The notes under the pieces were generated by a model, which did not search any database, was not told the origin of the DNA, and was given only the letters and a program-made list of their open reading frames with translations. Both the position numbers and the translations under genes were made by a program. From Motacilla alba alba (Eukaryota; Chordata; Aves; Passeriformes; Motacillidae), in NCBI RefSeq assembly GCF_015832195.1, contig NC_052017.1, forward strand, positions 80,663,801-80,727,800: a stretch of 64,000 nucleotides of DNA, given 5' to 3'. Each line of letters starts with the position of its first letter. Within the stretch, counting starts at the first letter, position 1. Shown here in pieces: positions 52,501 through 64,000 of the stretch.

Positions 52501-55500
52501 AAGTTTGATACTATTGGAAATTTTTAAATCCCTTTTCCATTATTGATATTCATGGCAGTGACTCTTTTTCATTTATGAAGTTCTACAGCCTCTTAAGATA
52601 TTTATGATTTGTCTTATTGAGTATAGTAGCAAACATCCCAACTGGGATCCAGATTGCATTCCTGTTGGGAACTGACAATGTCATGCAGCTATGTGGAAAG
52701 ACAGATATGATCCTATGATACCCCCAATGGTGTCTCCCAGAATGATAAAGAACTTTTGATCTCTTTGCATAAGGTTCTTTGGAGACTTTAAATTGTGCTA
52801 GTGTGTACTATTCTGTTTATATATGCTTGAACAAGGTTGAATGAAATTAGTTAGAAATGTAAGGAAGGACTGCTAAAAGGCAGAAGAGAAGAGGGTTGGA
52901 AATGTGGTGCAGGATAACAAGACCTGAGCATGTGCACAGCGCCTGCCCATAAATCCAGCAGCAGGTGCATCTAGAAAAGGAGGTAGAACTATAAATGGAA
53001 TGGCAGTGTTGACAGAAAACCAGATAGTTTAAGTTAGCCATGAGTAATTTAGTTAAGAAGCAATGAGTTTTGTCACATTTTGCTGAGGCAAACAGAATCA
53101 GAACAGACATAATTTTGATCTAGAGGTCTTTAAAAATATGCAAGGGACTTTATTCTATAGTATTCACCATAGCAGGCAATAACTGAGAAGTTCATCCTAT
53201 ATATTGCTGAGATTAGTCTTGCTTGCCCAGTTTGGGAAATAAAGGTGGTCTTCTGATGTCTGTGGGCATTCTGTTGCTGTGCAAGAATGGATGGTTTACA
53301 ATTGTATCTGTCTGCCTATCCCCGCTCTCAGCTTCTGCAGGTTGTCTTCCACTCCTTGTAAGAAGCTAATAACTGGTTGATAATTGTATTTTTGTTCTGC
53401 AATACATCCAGTTCTCCTATAGATATTGAGTTGATTAAGCTGCAGTCTTGTAGTCTTGTTTCAGTTTCCTTACACCATCAGCAGTAGTCAGTGAATGGTA
53501 CCACTCCAACGCTAGTATGTGCCTTCATATTAATCATGCAATCCATGCTCCCATGAAACTGTATCTTTAAAATGTGCCCCAGGCATTGTTCTTAATATTG
53601 TATGTGACCTGGCAGATAAAAATAAATGAGTTCTATTGCAATCTGAAACCTTCTTGAGAGTTCATTTGTTTTCTTAGAAAAAAGCCAACCCATATGGCAG
53701 GACAGAATTTACTTTTATAATTAAGTGGCACCAGCGAAGGATTACTCTCAGGGCATTAGCTCCTCAGTAAGCTCAAGGAAATGAGAAACTACTTGTTTAT
53801 CTTATTCTGATAAATTCCAATAAAATATTCAGATGAAATATTTCTCTGTGTGTTACTTGGTGGACTGATTCAGCATGTAATAAAATATTATAGTGATTTC
53901 TGTATTTGGAAATACCAGTAGGCTTAAAAATTCATGGATTTCTCCAAGAACACCCTTGTCTTCTTTGCTGTGTGAAAGAGCTTTGCCATATGTTTCTTTG
54001 GGCAGGTCAGTTGAAGGGGGAGAAGGCCAGATTAGGGGAAGGATACAGCAGTCTGTGAATTGCCCAGGCAAAAACTGTGCATTGCATTTTTTTTCCTTCT
54101 CATCTCCTGGCAATTTACATAACACGTAGCAGCTCTAGTTTTGATAAACCAAAAATTGCTACAAGTGTTTAATCCATTTTGGCTAAACGAGAGTCGACAA
54201 AAAATAGGTCTGAAATCCGGTAGTTTAGGGTAATTTTTTAATTTTCCTTCTTTTTTTGGTGACTTTTTATTTTGTTTTCTCAGTGGTTTTATTCAAACCA
54301 TATGAGAAGAAATATGTCTATTTTTAAAGAGAAAATGATGTTATCCTCATTTCCCAAGCCTCCTGTGCTTGAAATTTTGAACTCGTAGCAGCCTGGATTG
54401 AATTCATTCCTAAAATGTGGATTTTAATTTTTTTTTTTGTTTTAAATTTAAGTTGGGCTAGCTCAGCTATACTTTTAAATGATGTAGTTAATATCAGAAA
54501 TAGGTCTCAAAGCTATCCAACTTTCTTTTTAATTGGCTAATACATACTTAGATATACCTTACTTTTTTCTTTTTTTTTTTACATAGAGTATCCTAATAGT
54601 GGTGGCTTTCTCCTGTATGTTCTTCTTCAAGTTAATTAAACTTGGTTTTTAGGATTATGTCTTGTTTTGAGGTGGCTTATTGCCTCAGTCACTCCTTATC
54701 TCACTGATGAAGGACTGCAACACTCTGGCTTCTCCCTTAATTAGATGTGTGTTTGGGAACATTAATTTGAACCATTACCTCTATTTGCCATAATAACAGA
54801 CGGGCAAATTAAAGGATTCATTAACAGTGGCTTAAGGATCTCTACTAAAGGAATAAATAACTATACAGGTTTGCTTCTTGCTGTTGTCTGATCCCAGCTG
54901 GAGAATCTGAGAGCTTCTGGTTAATAAGGTGCTCTGAGGGCTACATATCATATATAGGGAGAATATACAGGCAGAGGGAATTGGTGCTCTATTCTTACAA
55001 CATCCATCTGGGTATCACTGCTCATTTAACACTTGGCTCAGGGTAATCAATGTCTGTCCTTCCACTGACTAAACTGGGCTAATCTAACCCAATCTAATGT
55101 ATGGTTATATTACAATCTAATGCTAATTCTGTGAGAAATTATCATCTTACTGCTGCAAAAAGAGGGAGGTCTTTTCCGCCCTATTGCTTGTCTTTCCTAC
55201 CTTTCTAACAGGTTCCTGAATATTTTTTAAAGCTTCCCATCTCCCCTACTCATGCCTGGTTCCACTCTGCAGTTTTCTTCTTCTTTGCACCAACACTGGT
55301 AATGGTCTGGTTGCAGGGTGACACTAGGCAATTCACTAATTCCACAGAAGTCCTTCCTATTCTTGTTCTGATTTAAAGTCTTGGCATTTTAATTAGAGTA
55401 GTTGACATGGTGCATCATCACAGGAGCCCTGGAGTTGACTCAGAGTAAGAAGAAAAGAGAAACGACCCCTTTATTAGGGGTAAATGGAACTTTTGACACT

Positions 55501-58500
55501 GTCATTGCAGTTTATTAAAAAAAAACCCTTAAAATATCCAAACTTGGGATAGTTTAGACTCTTTACCTTCTCCCACTGACCTTTCTTGCACCTCACCTCC
55601 AACAACTCAAGCAAACTTTATGTGTCCAAGTTGATTACTGTAGTAGGAGACCACAAAAAGTTCGAACTGTCTAAAATTTCTGATTTTCAGCCCATTTTAA
55701 TTGTTGGGGTTTTTTTTGGATGAGATGTAACAACAGTGTTTAAATTTAATTTCAAATTAATCTTGAAAAGATACAGAAGATTAATAAATTGAACTATGAA
55801 ATGGTAACGAGACCACATAGAATTTGCCTGGCTCTTAATGTGAGTGTATGCTGTACACTATATGTAATATCTGCCAAAATATAAAAACTGGGGGCATGTA
55901 CTTTGACATATGTTTGCAGCAATAAAAAAAGTATTAAAGATTTGGTTAGCCACAGTTATGAAATACAGGATTAATATTTTGGTTGAGCTGGTATTTCAGG
56001 TTAAAGTTGTATCCAACAACAGCATACTAAATAAATAGCTCAATAACCTCATAAACTGGACTATCTGGACTAAAACATTATATTCAGAAACATCCTTGAC
56101 CTGCATGCATTGGAGGCAGACCGGTGTCAAATGTTGCGAGGCCATTACCAGCTAGGGGGAACTTGAGTGCTGTGTGTGAGAAGTCAAGGCCAACAGAGAA
56201 AGAAGTTAATGGAAGTTTGAGATGACATGGCATGACTTCAGGAGGGCGGTGACCTCCAGAGCTGCAGGGGCACCTGGTACTTTTCTGCTTTTTCTGGTGA
56301 AGCCCATGACAAGGAAAATGTGGAAGTGGCATCTGGCTGTTGTTGCACAGGAGTGCTGTGTTCTAGGATCTCCAGCATTGCTGAGGCTGGATGAGGAACC
56401 ACTGGAATTCAAAGTAAGATTTACTAATCCAGAGGAGAAAGCATCAGAGAAGGAAATCAGGTTTCACAGAACCTTTGAGTGCATTAATTCAATTTTTATT
56501 TGGATTCTATCCTAATTGACTCCCATAGTGATTTTCTTATTCCGTTTGACAAGCTCATTGTTTCACTGGTCAGCTTATGATTGCGTGAGTCTTCCTTTTG
56601 CCACTTTGAATATTAATAAAATGTGTTCGTCTTCATTCCTCAAGAAAACCTGTAATTTTAGAAATTATTTAGAAAGAGTAATAAGAACATATTCTCCATA
56701 ATTCTCCATAATTTTTAGGATGGATCAACAAGACCTACTAGTCAGAAAGTATTTATCTCTGTGCATATGCTGTTTTCACATCTTTAGCATTTATCAGTAA
56801 GCCTCTCATTTCATTATTCTCATTTGCTGTGGCTTCCATTTCATGCAAAATGAAGATAATACATAACTTTTGGTCATTCTGCTTTTTGTTATTGTAATTT
56901 GACCATTTTCATAAATGGTTCAACTAGAACACTTGTATTAGGTTTCTTTTTATTTCCAATGAATCATCCTTGGCTTTTTGAGATATTTTTCCTATAAACC
57001 TATGATATAACCAAATAAATTTTGTACATTATAGTTTTATTTATATTGATTATTTCCTTTGCCCTTAACAGTTTGGTTTTTTAAAATTTTCTTTCCAGTT
57101 GCTGACTTTACTACACTGCAAAACTAGAACTGCCTTTCACCCAGGACTTTATCATCTCAATTGTGGAATTGTGAAATTTAGCTTAATAGTTGACTTCTGC
57201 AGAGTTAATACTTTACATTTTCAGTCTTACTATTTTTCCCCCAGTGAATCAAATAAAATTTTCTTCTTTCATGTGAATTAGTTTCTTGAAAAAAGTGAAC
57301 AGGAAGTAATCTTCTGTTAGTTTATTTCCAGAAGATTTGGCAGCATGTCTGGTCATACCCTGCGTGTCTCAGTTTGCTGAAACTCCTATTTCTTTATTCA
57401 GGCTTTCAATTGCAAATGCATGTGGGGGCTTAGGATGTGTTATGGACATTTTCTGTGATATTATTATATTTTGCCATCTTTTTTAAAAAGGCCTAATCCT
57501 GAATCCATGTTTCCCTGAACTGTGTGTGCCATCTTAATGTTCTTCTAATTCTTGTCTGTGTCTAGTGAAAAAGTATTTATTGTTGTCCCATTCAGCTTTT
57601 ATAGCTTGCAGTTTCACAAAGAAAAGGGTAAAATGCTGGATTTAGCAGCCATTACTAACATGATATACTTTTGAATCTTTATGCATTTTCAATTGTTTTT
57701 TACTTGGATTGTTCAGAAACATACAGAAGATTAGTGTTATACTTTTAGCTGTAGTCATACTGAACGTATTCACTGCAATAGATGGAAATATATTGTTGTG
57801 AAGGAGGTGACTGCAGCATGCTTTTTGTGTGCTTTCATTCAGTTCCCACTGATACCAGTGGAAGTGTTTACCCTTGGGTTTGAGCAGGCTCTTGACTAAT
57901 GGGTTTTAATTATAACAACTGAGCTAGAAGAGTTGTTCAGTGCTGTGAATATAAAGCAAAATGCTTACTGCCTGCTGGATCTCCAAAGGAGTAAAGGATG
58001 TTGCTTTATCTCAGTGTTAGTTGTGTTTTCTTCTCATTAAGTGTCCTTCTGTTTGCAGATTTATGTAACATATTTGCTTTCCTCATTCATTAAGCACCAA
58101 ATGGAAACAAATTTGCCAATTACCGCCAGTGTCAAATCAGTTTAGTTCCAGCGTGCAAAATTTGTCTTGCTCATTGCCACCATATTTGGAAAATAAGCAG
58201 GGTGTGTGCTAAGAGGTAGTATCTGTGCTTCAGAAATGTAATTTCATTTTGCTTTCTCATTCTTTGTTGCCTTCAAAGCATAAATGCACTGGAATAAAGC
58301 TGAACCGAGGTTGAAAAGTGACAGTCTGGGGCATAATCTCAATAACACTTTGAAAAAATGTTATTACCTGTCTCGTGAGAAGCATAATGGCTCTGAACAT
58401 TTCATGAAAATTGGCAATGACTTTTTCTTTGGACTGCCAGATTTATTAAGACTACATTTCCAAGGTTTTTTTTAACTGTCATGCTCATTTCTTTAATTGT

Positions 58501-61394
58501 ATTTTAGATATTTTCTCATATATGTGCTTTCTGAATGAGTTCTCATATGCCAGTGATGCGTGCTTTAAAATGCTAAACTGTTGGATTTGTAAAGCTAAAT
58601 GTAATTCTGCAAGTTTTCACGAAGTGGGCACATCTAGGTAGGAATAGCTTTGATGGCTCTCCGAGTGCTAGTTTGACACTTAGCCCAGGATTATTTATGT
58701 AGTCACAGTCAATCTGTGCTGTCCGTTTGCCCAGTTTATGTTGCTAAGGTGTTTTTACTGTCTCTTGCACATTGCTTTTCGTGTTCAATTTTCCTTCTAC
58801 TGGCTTTACAAAGCTAAAAATATTTTAATTGATTATTGGCAGTCACAGGAGATTGAAAAATGCATGCTTATTAGCTCTGCCTCTTGATCATTCCCATTAA
58901 TGTAGACATTTTAGTCTCCCTAACACTTATAGGGTCAATTTTTCTAATTTCACACCAAATACATTAATGTGTAGAAGTGTTGTGCTCTATTGAATAGGAT
59001 AAAAATCTCATTTTCTAGGAAAAAACAGACTAGAAAAATGCTGAGTGTCTGTTTTTCTTCAGGCTGGCACTGTGTTTGGGCATTTATTTTTTTTAGAATT
59101 TTTAAGTTTGGGACAATAGCTTACTTTTTAACAGGCTGAAATGATGTCAGAATAGAAGATGATAAAAAGACATTTAATTTGATAATCTGTCCTAAAAAGG
59201 CCTCATCAGGCATAAATTTTCAGCAGATATCTGAAGATGAAGTACATATAGCAGTTGAAATATGTGTGAAGTACGGTCCTGAAAACTAAACATATGAGAC
59301 CAGGTTGCTCACATATTCTGCAACAGAGACTGCATTTATTTGTAGAGTGAGATGGGGCATTTATGTGCCATTCCTGTGAGTCTGATACCACTGAGTTAAG
59401 AGAACAGTTTATACCTGCTGAGGATGCAGTTCAGTTTCATTGGAAGAAAGAAAAAGTGGTTTTGCACCAGCAGTGAAGTTGGTTTCTTTGATATCGGAGT
59501 GAAAGAAGTACAGTGATGGGTGATGGAAGTTTAGATGCACCAAGATGAGGAGCAGACCAAGTACTTATGTTCCCTGCTGAATACTTCTGGGCAAAACATT
59601 CTGTGAAAGTGAAGGTATTTTTTGTCCTTACAGACAGACTGTAGAAGTGTTAGAAAGACTATAATGCATTAGTTCCTGGTGTTCTGATGAGAGTCTTTAA
59701 AGTCCACTTGCGTGTAACTTGTTGGTGAAGTGTGTGTGTACACATTGTTCTGCAAAGTTTTCCTTGCTTATCCACTTCAGGTCTCTTCATGACACAAACC
59801 CAAGTATTATAGCTATTTCTTTGTGGTGATTAAGCTATATAATAAAAAATATTATCTTTATTTTACTTTCACATGGATTCTTGCTCTTCATAACCGGCCT
59901 CCTGCATTTTGAGTAATTCTCTTTAGCAATACTCTTAGCAAAGACTAGTGACATGGTTCCTGTACAGCCACAATTTAAGTAGACCATATATGTACCAGAG
60001 TCAATAAATAAATACTCATAGCTGTTTCTGAGAGTCCATAAATAGAGATAGCCATGATTGCCATGGTGGTTGTCTTTCTGAGTTAGACGCAATTTGGTTT
60101 TGCCCTTCTCCCCTACCCTGCTGTCTCATTTAAAAACAAATAATAGAGATTTAAACTACAGGTTCTGACTATCTGTGCCCATTAACAATACTTCATACCT
60201 CTTTGGAAGGAATTAGAATTGTTATATCAAAAAATTTGGCCTAATTTTAATTTTGATTACATGCCTATAAGTTGCATGGATTTAATATTGCAGATAATTA
60301 ATGAATAATGCAAATATTTAAAGTTCAAGTTTAAATTCACTCATCTCTTTATCATCTGGGTTTTTTTTTACTTTAAGTGAATTTTTAAAAATCTTACCCA
60401 TTGGTGTTACATATTTTTTTATGAATAAATTAGGATGGAAGTAATTTATAATATTATTTTAAAATCCTTTTTATTTTAGTCTCTAAAACATCACTCTGTA
60501 GTAGCATTAGAAAGTCAGAGTTGTTTTCAATAAGGTAAGAGGCAAAAGAGGACTATGGGGTAATACTTCTGTGAAGATGCAGTAGAAAAATGAATAATGA
60601 AAAGAAGAAAAAGAGGTGTGATAAGAACTAAGAAAGAAAGAAAACAATGTCAGTGGAGGAATATTTCTTGCTTGTTGTTTACCTGGACCCCTCCCAAGGT
60701 CTGTAGGTGCAGTGATGCTGCTCTAGAGAAAAGGCAGAGTGAGAAATATTTTTGCAATAGATGCTTTTGTAATCTGTGCTTGGTTGGTTTGCATGTAGCT
60801 CCTGCTGTCTGTGAGAAAACATTCTTAGGCTTCGGAGAAATTAGACCACACAGGGCAAGACTTTGCTCCAAATTGTGAAAACTCAGGGGCTTGTACAGAT
60901 TTGCCATCATACTGGTATCCTGTGCTTCAAACTTTACATACATGTGGCTGAGCTAATTGCATGAGGTTCCCATCTTTGTGGGGAGAAATGAAGAGGTTTA
61001 ATCTGCCTGTCCATGTATTCTGATGGAGCCATCCAGCACTGGTGACATGGATCTGCCAAAGCACTGAGTATTTCTCCCCATTGATTCTAAAGGAAGACTG
61101 GAGCAGTGAATCAGTTGGGCATGCATGCAGTATAAATATCTACTTCATTCTTGTTCAGCCAGATCTTCAGACCGAAAATCTGTTTCAGAAATTAGCTTAG
61201 TCCTTATCCCAAAGGGCTGCATATTAATACAGCCTCTGAAAGAATTTGAAGCCCTGAATACCTGTCACTTCTAATTTTTTTTCTGCCTTTATAGTAATTC
61301 ATTATGTTTTTCTTTAAACAGAGGCAACATTTGGGTTTTTTTACTGAAACAATAGTAACAATTCACTTTTATCTGCTATTTTTTTTAACCCCAG
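49524..61394 (+). other. SEMA5A: SEMA5A intron between coding exons 2 and 3 (phase 2, 11.9 kb)
   Basis: The intron starts GTGAGA and ends TTAACCCCAG. Its main content is the antisense CR1 at 51371-52110. The region around 54620-55150 is repeat-free and rich in TAATTA/ATTAAT cores, a candidate for conserved non-coding DNA. The 97-codon + frame at 56222-56515 and the 93-codon + frame at 60597-60878 have no recognisable product. No RNA gene was seen. Confidence 0.85.
51371..52110 (-). mobile_element. CR1 LINE, antisense, 5'-truncated, with partly intact RT C-terminus
   Basis: On the minus strand this 740-base segment reads as the end of the CR1 ORF2 protein followed by its 3' untranslated region. 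The frame at 52095-51781 is open for over 100 codons and contains [33 protein letters not shown] and [13 protein letters not shown], all hallmark stretches of the C-terminal part of avian CR1 reverse transcriptase. The 3' end at about 51371-51430 carries the typical GGTTGGACTCGATGATCCTG block and ends in GTGAATTCTGTGATTC on the minus strand. The lack of stops over this stretch makes it the youngest-looking CR1 in the window. It is 5'-truncated and cannot move on its own. The open + strand frame at 51619-51924 is its antisense shadow. Confidence 0.96.
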
Positions 61395-61440
61395 AAACTA
61401 CCTCTTCAGATTGAAGCTTGAGGATCTCTCTCTAATACAG
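61395..61440 (+). CDS. SEMA5A: SEMA5A third coding exon: sema domain continuation
   Basis: This 46-base exon lies between acceptor AACCCCAG and donor CAG|GTATGT. Its first base completes the Arg codon begun in the previous exon. The next 15 codons read NYLFRLKLEDLSLIQ, the conserved beta-strand segment of semaphorin propellers (GARNYLFRLxLEDLSLIQ in SEMA5A). It ends in phase 0. With the two earlier exons this gives residues 1-90 of the protein when counted from 32000, with no gap or frameshift. The next exon, expected to begin around AVEW, is not seen before 64000. Confidence 0.96.
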
Positions 61441-63093
61441 GTATGTTTTATTTCTCTTTCCTTAATTCCTCTGCAAGATGAAGGTAAGCAGATGTTTTAA
61501 AGCGGATAATCAAGATATTCATAAGCTTCATAGCTACACATAAATATGCATCTGATTTTTTCCTTTTTCTGGTCCCTTATTATATAAGTCATATAATCCC
61601 TTTTAATTCCAGATTAGCCTTTGTCCCAGGCCATACAGATCTGATGTTGCCTTACTCTGCTGTGATTTTGTTAGAGTGGATTTTCATAGTATTCATTATT
61701 ACAATTTAAAATTAACTACCTTTAGGTTCAGTACTGTCCCTATTAATTCATGAAATAATACTTTACAGTTGAGTACAGAAAAGTAAAATGGTTTCAGGTA
61801 AGGCTGTCCTTGTGATTTGTAAAACTACTTGTGTATGCTTTAATTAGACTTTCAGATTTTATTTGCCTTCCTAGACTACTAGAAACAAGATCTGATGTTA
61901 ACTTATATTTAATAAAAATTGCAATATTAATAAATATTCAGGTTTGTTGCTGTTGTTTAAAGCTGTGACACACTAAGCACTTTTAATATACAGAAATTGG
62001 GCTGTCTACTTTCATCTTCTGTGTCATATTCAATATCCGGACAAATAATTGAAGTCCTAAAGATTCTTGTTGAGAGTCTGCACTAAGAGGTGCTGTTGTA
62101 GTTTATGCTGCTAATTCATAGATTGAAGTTCATGATTTTCCCTTGTTAGGGCTTGTATCAGTAGGCTGAATTCACTAATGAGGGAGAAATCTGTAAATTA
62201 CAGAGGTTTTTAATTGTGCTGATTCAACCAGACCTCTTCTCACTCCAATCAGAAAAAAAATTACAAACTGAGCACAGAAATCATGCTGCTGATGTTATAG
62301 TAGGTTACTGGGTTTCAGTCTTACACCTTTAAACAGTCTTCTCAAGTTGACTTTTCGTAAAGTTTCTTATTTAATCTTCAATATTGTAGCACCACTTGTT
62401 TGCCTCACTATCTTCTAACATTCTTCATTTGCTAATCTTCAGATAATTTGTGTTTCTAAATCAAAAGTGTTCTTTTTTTTTCCCCTTTCACCAGAATATC
62501 TTTACTATCCCTACACTTGGTATTCAATTTTTCCCCATTATTTTCAAGCCCACTGTTACTACTCCTTCATATTTTTCCTTCCCAGATCTTGCCTTCCTTT
62601 TCTTTTCTTTTACGTCATTTCTTGGTTTGTTAGACTGCCTCAGGACAGCCGTTATCCAAAAGATGGGTTTCCTTGGCTATGACAGTTTTGGCAGCTCCAA
62701 ATCAGCTGTGAGGTGACTGAAGCCTTTGTTTTAATTTGTAGGGTGAATTATTTAGGATTTCCAAACTAGCTAAACAACTCATTCAGGTCTTTTCTTGTAA
62801 TCTGGTATTATGGATAAAAGAGACAGGAACAAAAGTGGGAAGCAAAGCAAAAGCTGTATGAAATCCTAGCAGAACAGAATGATGGAATTTCAGGGGAAAA
62901 ATAAAGCTTGTTGAGGTTTAACTTGTTGGTAGTTTATGTGCTAGTTAGCGTTTGTTTGGCAAGGGACTGTTCGACATTTCATGTACGAACAGAAGAAATT
63001 TTCTTTTAATATTTATTTTTCTTCACACAGTTTTTGTCATATTAATAATGTAAAAAAAATCTCATATAATTCTATTTTTGTTGCGTGCTTTGA

Positions 63094-63117
63094 TATTTAT
63101 TTATTTATTTATTTTTT
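63094..63117. repeat. TTTA microsatellite
   Basis: About five perfect TTTA units followed by a short T run. Confidence 0.85.
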
Positions 63118-63485
63118 GCATGAGCCAGCTTTTGTAAAAACATGCAGATGTTTCACAAGCTAATGAGTCATGTTTTCACATCTGGAAAAAAGGCACACAG
63201 TGAAGTGCTAGCTATGAGAAGCTTTCAGCATAGCTCAATAACAAGACAAAAAAAGCTAGAAACAAGACAATCCATATACTGGTTGTTTAATTATCTTAGA
63301 AAATTGCTCAAGCTCTAGTTTTGCTATTGTGTGTGGGAATCAGGAGAAAAATTACTGAATTTTTCTCTTGTACAGCAAATACTTCCAACATGGAAGCAAA
63401 TTGGAACAATTTACATCCTACTTATCAACAGTTTTCAATTAGACCTTTATAACTTTATTTCCTTAGCATTGCTGCTTTGGGTTTG

Positions 63486-63507
63486 TTTTTTTTTTTTTTT
63501 TTTTTTT
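63486..63507. repeat. Poly(T) run, 22 bases
   Basis: Pure T run in the last intron. Confidence 0.9.
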
Positions 63508-64000
63508 GATAATAGCTGATTCATCAGTTGAATCTTTCTTATTTTACTTTTCTCTCTGGAAAACAAAGGGAATGCCTCAAACTAAATTTTGACCATTGAC
63601 GCACTTCAGTTATTTTTGTCCAAGTTCATTTCCTCATCTGTCATGCCTAACTGTCTGCTGGAATATATTAGTTTGTGCACACACTGCCACTGGGAAGACA
63701 ACAAGCTTCATCTTACATGTAATGAATTGCAACAATAATAACCTCATATTTATAGCAAAAGCATATTTGAAAATATTTTGTTTACAAATTTCTCTGTATT
63801 TTTGGAAAGATAGACATTTTATAAACAAAATGTCTTTTGGAGTATCATTGGACTGCAAGATTACCAGATTTTGTTTTGTAATAGGAAAGCTTTTTAAAAA
63901 GGGAATACATTAAATAATGACTTCTTGTTTGCAAACTTTTTCAAAAATTTCTTTGGGCCTAAATATGTCTATGTCCTGTCTTTTACAAGTGCATGCCTGG

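Larger units (their letters stand above)
61441..64000 (+). other. SEMA5A: SEMA5A intron downstream of coding exon 3 (incomplete, phase 0)
   Basis: The intron begins GTATGT and runs off the window. It holds AT-rich DNA, a TTTA microsatellite at 63094-63117 and a T22 run at 63486-63507. No exon encoding the next part of the sema domain was found. Confidence 0.8.

Noticed and set aside
56222..56515. 97-codon + frame in the intron between coding exons 2 and 3
   Set aside because: No recognisable motif and no good acceptor/donor pair; not part of SEMA5A, whose frame joins exactly without it.
60597..60878. 93-codon + frame with several Cys residues
   Set aside because: The Cys spacing matches no zinc finger or thrombospondin pattern and it lies inside a SEMA5A intron with no splice support.

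Overview
The window is animal nuclear DNA, most likely from a bird. It is AT-rich, almost wholly non-coding, has GT-AG spliced exons far apart, and carries several CR1 LINE copies with the 3' end typical of avian genomes. No prokaryotic operon, rRNA, tRNA, CRISPR array or complete virus was found. Nearly every open frame of 60-130 codons looks like a chance opening in intronic DNA.

One gene can be supported: the 5' part of SEMA5A (semaphorin-5A) on the + strand. Three coding exons were located: 31925-32123 (start codon and signal peptide), 49424-49523 and 61395-61440. Their splice phases chain exactly (1, 2, 0) into one frame of 90 residues. This frame runs from the signal peptide into the first strands of the sema domain and matches human SEMA5A, as I remember it, in length and sequence. 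Further upstream, 14310-14401 has strong splice sites on both sides and is a likely untranslated 5' exon with two short upstream ORFs. The rest of the gene (most of the sema domain, PSI, thrombospondin repeats, membrane span) lies beyond position 64000.

Layout: 1-14309 is 5' intron or upstream flank with no CpG island. 14310-14401 is the putative 5'UTR exon. 14402-31924 is intron and holds a very old CR1 element of more than 2 kb (about 14690-17140), with what looks like another CR1 3' end inside it, plus a small CR1 remnant near 22.7 kb. 31925-32123 is the first coding exon. 32124-49423 is intron with a degraded antisense CR1-type reverse-transcriptase remnant (32.4-33.0 kb) and a sense CR1 3' end (38.5-38.9 kb). 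49424-49523 is the second coding exon. 49524-61394 is intron with the best preserved CR1 (51.37-52.11 kb, antisense). 61395-61440 is the third coding exon. 61441-64000 is intron. Poly(T) runs and small microsatellites are scattered throughout.

No undescribed system could be supported. The observations most worth checking are the spliced 5' leader with its uORFs, the unusually complete ancient CR1 just downstream of it, and a minus-strand open frame at the left edge that is followed by an A-rich tract.
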